Source: DATMTS01 sp035564555
GTDB lineage: Bacteria; Actinomycetota; Actinomycetes; Actinomycetales; Microbacteriaceae
Length of the DNA: 64,000 nucleotides
Direction: 5' to 3'
Assembly: GCA_035564555.1 (NCBI GenBank)
Contig: DATMTS010000106.1
Coordinates: forward strand, 1-64,000
Below the pieces are notes generated by a model. It made no database searches. It saw nothing but the letters and a program-made list of their open reading frames with translations, and was not told the DNA's origin. Position 1 is the first letter of the stretch. Each line of letters begins with the position of its first letter. Positions 58,551 through 64,000 of this stretch are shown piece after piece. The translations under genes and the position numbers were made by a program.

Positions 58551-60872
58551 ATGAACTGGAACGCCCGCTTGATCGCCGCCGACGACGACTTCGAGGGAGC
58601 TCCCCTGCTGCGACGGGAATTCACCTTGCACGAAGGTCACGGCCGAGTTGCTCGCGCGACTCTGAACGTGACCGCGCACGGCATCGTCGAGGCATGGTTG
58701 AACGGCCGCGCCGTCTCAGACGATCTGTTCACGCCGGGCTGGAGCGCATACGAGTGGCGGCTGCGGTACGCGAGCTATGACGTGACGGCCTTGCTGGGTG
58801 ACGGCCGGGCACCGAGCGTGCTGGGGCTCGCACTGGGCAATGGCTGGTTCCGCGGGCGGCTCGGCTGGTCGGGACGCAAGGCCTTCTACGGCGACGAGAT
58901 CGGCGCATTCGCCCAGCTCGAGGTCACTTTCGAAGACGGCAGCACGCAGGTCATCGTCACCGATGAGGAGTGGACCGCCGGACCCAGTGCCGTGCTGGGC
59001 AACGACCTCTACGACGGCGAGACGATCGATGCCCGGCTGCGGGACGACTCCTGGCTGCGACCCGGGTTCACCGGCGAGCGCTGGATCGGGGTGCACGCGC
59101 TGGAGTTCGACACCGCCGAACTGACTCCGTACGTGGGGCCGCCGGTGCGACGCTGGAACGAGTTGCCCGTGACACAGATCATCACCTCGCCTTCCGGCAA
59201 GACCCTGGTCGACTTCGGCCAGAACCTCGTCGGATGGGTGCGCGCCCGGGTCACCGGCCCGGCCGGCTCGGAGGTCATCGTGCGGCACGCCGAGGTTCTC
59301 GAGCACGGGGAACTCGGCACGCGTCCGCTGCGCACGGCGCTCGCCGTTGACCGCTACATCCTCAGCGGCGGAGAAGACGTGTTCGAGCCGACCTTCACCT
59401 TCCACGGATTCCGTTACGCCGAGGTCAGCGGCTGGCCCGGCGAGCTCCGGCCGGAGCACCTTACGGCCGTCGCCATCGGCTCCGATCTGAAGCGGATCGG
59501 TCAGTTCCGCACCTCCGACCCACTGCTCAACCGGTTCCACGAGAACGTCGTCTGGGGGATGCGCGGCAACTTCGTCGACGTGCCGACCGACTGCCCGCAG
59601 CGTGACGAGCGCCTCGGCTGGACGGGCGACATCGCCGCTTTCGCGCCCACCGCCGCGTTCCTGTATGACGTCGACTCCTTCCTCGGCGACTGGCTCGCCG
59701 ACCTCGCTCTGGAGCAGGAGCACCACGACGGCATCGTGGGCTTCGTGATCCCCGACGTGCTGAAGTACCTCGACCGGGTGGGCGACTTTCCCGAGGTGGA
59801 ATCGACGGCAGTCTGGAGCGACGCCGCGGTGTGGGTGCCCTGGACGCTGTACCAGGCGTACGGTGACCGGGATGTGCTCGGCCGGCAGTTCGAGTCGATG
59901 GCCGCACACGTGCGCCGAGTGGGCTCCCTGCTCTCACCGACCGGCCTCTGGGACACCGGCTTTCAGTTCGGCGACTGGCTCGACCCGGATGCACCCCCGG
60001 AGGATCCGGCGCGCGCCAAGGCCGACACGGGTGTCGTGGCGACCGCGTGCGCATACCGCTCCGCCACCATCGCGGCCGACGCGGCGCAGGTTCTGGGCAT
60101 GACGGCCGAGCACGAGGAGTTCGCGCGACTGGCCGCGCGCGTCCGAGCCGCCTTCAACGAGCATTACGTTGATCACGGTCATGTGCGCAGCGACTGCACC
60201 ACCGTCTACGCCCTGGCGATCGTGTTCGGGCTGCTCGACCCCGCCGACGAGCAGGCCGCCGGCGACCGGCTGGCGCAGTTGTCGGCCGAGGCCCGTTACC
60301 GCATCTCCACCGGCTTCGCGGGAACCCCGTTCATAACCGATGCGCTCACCCGGACCGGTCACCTCGATGCCGCATACCGACTGCTGATGGAGCGCGACTG
60401 CCCGTCGTGGCTGTACCCGGTCACGATGGGAGCGACCACGGTGTGGGAACGCTGGGACTCGATGCTGCCGGACGGCACCATCAACCCGGGCCAGATGACC
60501 TCGTTCAACCACTACGCCCTGGGGGCCGTGGCCGACTGGATGCATCGGGTGGTCGGAGGCCTCGCACCGCTTGCTCCGGGATATTCGCAGGTGCTCATTG
60601 CGCCACGTCCGGGCGGCGGACTCACCGAGGCCGAAACGTCGCTCGAGACGCGGCACGGACGCATCGCCGTCGCCTGGAGCCTCGCCGGCGACGAGCTCAC
60701 CGTGGATGCGCAGATCCCGTCCGGGGTCGAGGGTGTGCTGCGGCTCCCGGGACAGGCCGACCGGCCGCTCGGAGCCGGAACCGTGTCCGTCACCGTTCCG
60801 TTCGTCGCCATGTCAGGCGGATTCGCGTCACGCTCCGCCGCGTCAACCGGAGCGCCCGCCGCCGCGGGATGA
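58551..60872 (+). CDS. Alpha-L-rhamnosidase, glycoside hydrolase family 78
   Basis: A 773-residue inverting GH78 enzyme that removes terminal alpha-L-rhamnose. N-terminal beta-sandwich domains (about 1-290) include TPGWSAYEWRLRYASYDVT and GNGWFRGRLGW. The (alpha/alpha)6 barrel begins near 320 with the family signature DCPQRDERLGWTGD, and continues with WSDAAVWVPWTLY and a late TTVWERWDSMLPDG. A C-terminal beta-sandwich follows. There is no signal peptide, so it hydrolyses imported oligosaccharides. ATG at 58551 has CAGGAGA upstream. It closes the LacI-E-controlled importer operon and points to rhamnogalacturonan or rhamnosylated glycosides as the nutrient. Confidence 0.94.
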   Translation: MNWNARLIAADDDFEGAPLLRREFTLHEGHGRVARATLNVTAHGIVEAWLNGRAVSDDLFTPGWSAYEWRLRYASYDVTALLGDGRAPSVLGLALGNGWFRGRLGWSGRKAFYGDEIGAFAQLEVTFEDGSTQVIVTDEEWTAGPSAVLGNDLYDGETIDARLRDDSWLRPGFTGERWIGVHALEFDTAELTPYVGPPVRRWNELPVTQIITSPSGKTLVDFGQNLVGWVRARVTGPAGSEVIVRHAEVLEHGELGTRPLRTALAVDRYILSGGEDVFEPTFTFHGFRYAEVSGWPGELRPEHLTAVAIGSDLKRIGQFRTSDPLLNRFHENVVWGMRGNFVDVPTDCPQRDERLGWTGDIAAFAPTAAFLYDVDSFLGDWLADLALEQEHHDGIVGFVIPDVLKYLDRVGDFPEVESTAVWSDAAVWVPWTLYQAYGDRDVLGRQFESMAAHVRRVGSLLSPTGLWDTGFQFGDWLDPDAPPEDPARAKADTGVVATACAYRSATIAADAAQVLGMTAEHEEFARLAARVRAAFNEHYVDHGHVRSDCTTVYALAIVFGLLDPADEQAAGDRLAQLSAEARYRISTGFAGTPFITDALTRTGHLDAAYRLLMERDCPSWLYPVTMGATTVWERWDSMLPDGTINPGQMTSFNHYALGAVADWMHRVVGGLAPLAPGYSQVLIAPRPGGGLTEAETSLETRHGRIAVAWSLAGDELTVDAQIPSGVEGVLRLPGQADRPLGAGTVSVTVPFVAMSGGFASRSAASTGAPAAAG

Positions 60873-60889
60873 ACCCGGGACGGGTTCAT
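60869..60889. terminator. Hairpin at the convergent end of the rhamnosidase gene
   Basis: ATGAACCC (60869-60876) and GGGTTCAT (60882-60889) form a perfect 8-bp stem with a 5-nt loop, overlapping the GH78 stop codon and followed by a few T residues on the plus strand. It is likely to act as a terminator for the plus-strand operon. Confidence 0.55.
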
Positions 60890-60959
60890 TCGCCGACGAG
60901 CTGCAGCTCGAGAGTCTCGCTGTGATCGAGCTGCAGCCGCCAGCGTTCCGTTTCTTTGT
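60886..60959 (-). pseudogene. Coding-like tail fragment between GH78 and the PL9-like gene
   Basis: One minus-strand frame reads NKETERWRLQLDHSETLELQ and a few more residues to a TGA at 60886-60888, with GC-rich third positions and no start codon. It is out of frame with the PL9-like gene that ends at 60960. The composition suggests the last codons of a lost gene rather than random sequence, but 24 codons are too few to be sure. Confidence 0.2.
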
Positions 60960-62528
60960 TCAGCGGGAATGGTCGCCGAGCAGGGTCTGGACCAGAGTCA
61001 GCGTCTCGGCCGCATACGAACTGACGTGCTTCTGCGATTGAGCGCGCACTTCCTCGGCGAAGCCCAGGAGATCGTGATAGGTGAGCTTTCGCGCGAGGCT
61101 GTCGGCGATGCCGTGGTCATCGATGTCTCCCGACTGGGCGTACACGGCCACGAGCTTCTGCAGGGTCGCATACACATTGTCCTTGTCGGCCAGGTAACCC
61201 ATTCCGGCCTTCTGAGCCGCCGTGCCGTCGACGGGCTTCAAGAAGTTCACATCGGGAAGGCTGCCGTCTGCCCTTCTGGCTGCGGTGAGCTGTTGCATGT
61301 CGAGGCTCTCGAAGTCGGCAGAGGTCAGGGTGGGTGCATCGTCGGCACTCCACGAGTTATTCGTCTCGTTCGCGGGCGGGGTGTCATCGTTGAGCGTCAG
61401 GGTGCCGGCGAACGCAAGGTTGTTCCGCAACACCTCCCGGTAGCCGGCGATGTTGTCCGGGCTCGCCGGGCTGACACGCTCGAGCATGTTGAAGTCGGCT
61501 CCGTAGCCCGCCTTGTAACCGGTGTTGTTGATCCAGTAAGCCGACTGCCCGGGCTGGTGGTTGGCGTAGAAGTCGTTGGCACCGTTGTCGGCGGCGAGGG
61601 AGTCGATGACGGTGTGCAGCGGGATCGGATCCGGTAGACCACTCGTCGCATAGGCGTATCCGCCGACCTTGAATCCATTCTGGTCGCCGATGCCGTTCTG
61701 GTTTCCGTGCTGGCCGAAGGACCAGTCGTTGATGTAGGCGACCCGTCCGTGAGACGTGATGCTGTCGAATCCGTCGTCGCTGTTGTGCCAGGAACGGTCG
61801 CCGATGAACCACACGTTCTTGGCGTGGGCGCCGAACCCGTCGGTGTTGCCCGCCGCCGTTGCGGTTGGACCGATGTTGTCGTGGGAGTCGCTGTCCAGCA
61901 CGACTCCCGTGCCGTCCATCGTGAAGTAGAAACCGTTCGCCTGGTTGCCGTACGCGGCCATGTCGACGAAGTTGGCGCCTCCCGCGATCCGGAACGCCTC
62001 CGACTGCTTCTGCCCCCCGACCTTGACACCGGTCACGTCGAATCCCACGAAGTTGACATCGGTCACGTTCGTCTGGATGTAGAACGCGGCCACGCGCTGA
62101 TCGGTCGGCACGTTGCTGAAGTCGAAGACGGGCCTGGAGTCGCCCGGATAGGCCTCGTAGGTGATCCCGCTCTTGTAGATGGGATTTACGTAGTGGTAGA
62201 CGTCCTCGAACGGGTTGTCCGTCTCGGGAACGCTGAAGTTGTCGTAGATGCCTCCGCGGATGTAGACAACGTCTCCCGAGGATGCCGCCGCCTGGGCTCT
62301 CATCAGGGTCTTGAAAGGAGCAACCTTCGTTCCGGGATTGCTGTCGTCACCGCTCGGTGAGATGTAATACGCGTGGGAGTTCGGCCACGTCGTCTTCGCC
62401 AGCACCTTCAGCACCGAGAGGGCGGAGTCCGGCGCCGGGCTGGCCGTCGCCGCATGGGCTGAAAGTGGGGTGAGTAGAAGTCCGGCGACACAGGTGCCGG
62501 CGACTGCAATGCGCTTAATGCTTCTCAA
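60960..62528 (-). CDS. Secreted PL9-like pectate/rhamnogalacturonan lyase (parallel beta-helix)
   Basis: A 522-residue exported protein. Signal peptide about 1-25 (ending LSAHAATAS). The beta-helix starts HAYYISPSGDDSNPGTKVAPFKTL and carries the PL9 hallmarks GNTDGFGAHAKNVWFIGDRSW, HNSDDGFDS and NQNGIGDQNGFKVGG, where calcium and the catalytic Lys reside in characterised lyases. A helical C-terminal region (about 430-522) follows. It would cleave homogalacturonan or rhamnogalacturonan outside the cell by beta-elimination. TTG at 62528 is chosen because AGGAG is 8 nt upstream and the signal peptide begins there. It follows the YetA/PL26-like gene by 52 bp. Confidence 0.85.
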   Translation of the reverse strand: MRSIKRIAVAGTCVAGLLLTPLSAHAATASPAPDSALSVLKVLAKTTWPNSHAYYISPSGDDSNPGTKVAPFKTLMRAQAAASSGDVVYIRGGIYDNFSVPETDNPFEDVYHYVNPIYKSGITYEAYPGDSRPVFDFSNVPTDQRVAAFYIQTNVTDVNFVGFDVTGVKVGGQKQSEAFRIAGGANFVDMAAYGNQANGFYFTMDGTGVVLDSDSHDNIGPTATAAGNTDGFGAHAKNVWFIGDRSWHNSDDGFDSITSHGRVAYINDWSFGQHGNQNGIGDQNGFKVGGYAYATSGLPDPIPLHTVIDSLAADNGANDFYANHQPGQSAYWINNTGYKAGYGADFNMLERVSPASPDNIAGYREVLRNNLAFAGTLTLNDDTPPANETNNSWSADDAPTLTSADFESLDMQQLTAARRADGSLPDVNFLKPVDGTAAQKAGMGYLADKDNVYATLQKLVAVYAQSGDIDDHGIADSLARKLTYHDLLGFAEEVRAQSQKHVSSYAAETLTLVQTLLGDHSR

Positions 62529-62580
62529 GAACACTTCTCCTTTGAGTGAATGTGTATCCGTTTTACCGATGTGATGAGCG

Positions 62581-64000
62581 TCACCTGGCGGTGATCGCAT
62601 CCCCCACGAGCGCCAGATTCTGGATCGCCGCAAGGCCGAACTGCGCCGATGCGTTGGTCGAGACCTGTTCGCCCTCCTGCACGGGCGCGACCACATACGG
62701 CGGCAGCACCGTCCGTACCCGGAAGGCGGCATCCGCCTCGTGGAAGTCGCCCCGAGCGAGGAACTCTCCTCTTGCGTCGAATGCGCGCCACGCGCGGCGG
62801 GCGAGTTCGTCGTCGTCGGTCGCTTTGGCTACGTACGCGAGCAGCCTGCTGTGCGCCTGGGTGAGGTTCGTGCCCTCAAGCACCTGGCCGACGGCAGCAA
62901 GCTGTTCCTCGTCGGTCGCGAGGAACAGCCGGCAGTACTGCATCCAGGCGTCGCGGAATCCCGGAACGTCGATGAGCGAGATGAGCTCGCTGCACATCTC
63001 GACCAGCCCGAAGATCGCGCTCAGGTGCGACACGGCGATACGGTCGCGATCGGTGCGGAACCTGCCCGTTTCGATGTCGTAGAGCGCTTCGCCCGTGAGG
63101 AACCCCTGCGGCAACGCACCGATGTCAGCCATGGTGCCCAGCAACCGGTCACGCGACCAGGCGTTGCCGGTGCGTTCCCAGTCGGTCAGCCACGTCGCGG
63201 CGAGCGCGCCCCAGTCGGTGCCGAGCCCGATTGCGAGAGCGTGCGGGTCCGGGCGGTAGGTCGCGGCATCCTCCCGCACCTTGCGCGTCGGATCGAGTGC
63301 CAAAAAGGTGCGGTCGCTGTCGCGAAGCTCGGTCAGTAGGTCGCCGGTGCGTTCGTCGGTGGTCAGGTAGTAGAAGAACCGCCGATATGCCGCGCTGGAG
63401 ATGCGCAGTTGCTTCGCGCTGCATCCCCAGTGCTGCACGTTGTGCCGGGAGCCGAGTCCGCGGAACCGGCCCAGATGATAAGTGTCGACTTCGCCGGTGT
63501 GACGCGTCATCGCTTCCGCCATCCGGAACACGTCTTTGCGCCCGGTGCGCAGGAACGAGTACCACAGCCACAAGTCGGGTGAGAGCTCCGAGTTGTCCCA
63601 CGCGTAGCCGCCAACGTCATACCGCCATACGTGACGGTCGGCGTCGTAGGTGTGCATGATGTCGCCGTAGTTCCAGAAGCCGTACCACCGGCGCTGGTCC
63701 ACCTGGTCGCGATAGAACGCGAACAACGCGTCCAGCTGGTCTTCGAGCAGCGCCTTCCCGGGGTTGCGGCGGTCGGGCAGGTTCCAGTCCCCGAAGACCC
63801 CAGCAGCGTGCAGGTCGGCCGGCGCCACGGCGAGTTGTGGCGGGTCGGCGATGGCGCTCACGTGGGCCGCGAGCGAGTGGATGCCGGGGGTCGCGGGGTA
63901 AGCGTGCAGCACCAGTTCGTGCGTGCGGGCGATGCCGTGCGCGTCTCCGAAGCCCGGCTCGTAGTCCTCATACGTGATCTCGAGCCCGTCGAGTTGGCTC
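62581..64000 (-). CDS. YetA/PL26-like exo-rhamnogalacturonan lyase (C-terminal part, runs off window)
   Basis: The frame is open to the right edge of the window, so the start lies outside; 472 codons are visible. Segments such as WYGFWNYGDIMHTYD, RHTGEVDTYHLGRFRGLGSR, WGALAATWLTDWERTGN and GALPQGFLTGEALYDIETGR match the catalytic barrel of the PcRGLX/YetA-like exo-rhamnogalacturonan lyase family (PL26). These enzymes release unsaturated galacturonyl-rhamnose units from the chain end. The missing N-terminus would show whether it is exported. It lies directly upstream of the PL9-like lyase on the same strand, and 62529-62580 holds a small dyad GTAAAACGGATAC that may be an operator. Confidence 0.8.
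   Translation of the reverse strand, partial: SQLDGLEITYEDYEPGFGDAHGIARTHELVLHAYPATPGIHSLAAHVSAIADPPQLAVAPADLHAAGVFGDWNLPDRRNPGKALLEDQLDALFAFYRDQVDQRRWYGFWNYGDIMHTYDADRHVWRYDVGGYAWDNSELSPDLWLWYSFLRTGRKDVFRMAEAMTRHTGEVDTYHLGRFRGLGSRHNVQHWGCSAKQLRISSAAYRRFFYYLTTDERTGDLLTELRDSDRTFLALDPTRKVREDAATYRPDPHALAIGLGTDWGALAATWLTDWERTGNAWSRDRLLGTMADIGALPQGFLTGEALYDIETGRFRTDRDRIAVSHLSAIFGLVEMCSELISLIDVPGFRDAWMQYCRLFLATDEEQLAAVGQVLEGTNLTQAHSRLLAYVAKATDDDELARRAWRAFDARGEFLARGDFHEADAAFRVRTVLPPYVVAPVQEGEQVSTNASAQFGLAAIQNLALVGDAITAR

Noticed and set aside
22182..64000. KduI/KduD, UxaC or GH105 genes expected in a classical pectin pathway
   Set aside because: I looked for the corresponding motifs and saw none; the route given is therefore the oxidative one to 2-oxoglutarate.

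Overview
The window is a high-GC chromosomal segment, most likely from an actinobacterium of the family Microbacteriaceae. That placement is an inference from the very high third-position GC, frequent GTG starts, 4-bp ATGA/GTGA gene overlaps, and a backbone of tRNA-Ser, LCP protein, HAD phosphatase, serS, diacylglycerol kinase, pheA and pgm. No 16S rRNA or other marker is present to test it.

The left third (1-22 kb) is mainly housekeeping. It begins with the N-terminus of an IS481-type transposase cut by the window edge. Then come tRNA-Ser(UGA), an LCP cell-wall ligase, a Cof-type HAD phosphatase and seryl-tRNA synthetase. An alpha-galactosidase (GH36) and its own LacI regulator sit between serS and a lipid kinase. 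Next are two small membrane proteins, pheA divergent from pgm, a VanY-type carboxypeptidase lipoprotein, an amidase-domain lipoprotein, a 14-TM drug exporter, an orphan DNA methyltransferase, a small GNAT protein, a lipoate ligase, an alpha/beta hydrolase and a marR-MFS pair. Many of these genes appear leaderless, with a -10 hexamer 6-7 nt before the start codon.

The right two thirds (22-64 kb) form one large carbohydrate island, probably for pectin, rhamnogalacturonan-I and arabinan side chains. In order: (i) a CUT1 importer operon ending in GH127 beta-L-arabinofuranosidase, with LacI-B; (ii) a Gfo/Idh-DUF6807 fusion plus a degenerate M24 peptidase homologue; (iii) a tightly coupled five-gene sugar-acid operon (Gfo/Idh, SDR, dehydratase/decarboxylase, enolase-superfamily dehydratase, ketoglutarate-semialdehyde dehydrogenase) divergent from LacI-C; (iv) a CUT1 permease pair without its own binding protein; (v) an operon of binding protein, BNR-4 propeller, DUF6807, Gfo/Idh and cupin, divergent from LacI-D; (vi) a 1141-residue secreted beta-helix protein; (vii) a second, closely related Tat-type binding protein; (viii) a nucleotidyltransferase and LacI-E; (ix) a third CUT1 importer with GH78 alpha-L-rhamnosidase; (x) a PL9-like beta-helix lyase and a YetA/PL26-like exo-rhamnogalacturonan lyase that runs off the right edge. 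No ABC ATPase is encoded, so the three permease pairs probably share an MsmK-type ATPase from elsewhere.

The genes form a plausible chain. Secreted lyases and hydrolases cut the polymer, four lipoprotein binding proteins and three permease pairs import the pieces, GH36/GH78/GH127 remove galactose, rhamnose and arabinose, and the sugar-acid operon feeds 2-oxoglutarate. Five LacI-family regulators can each be matched to a distinct palindromic operator. The most unusual parts are the DUF6807-Gfo/Idh partnership (fused once, adjacent once) and the degenerate M24 protein in the same transcription unit as the fusion.
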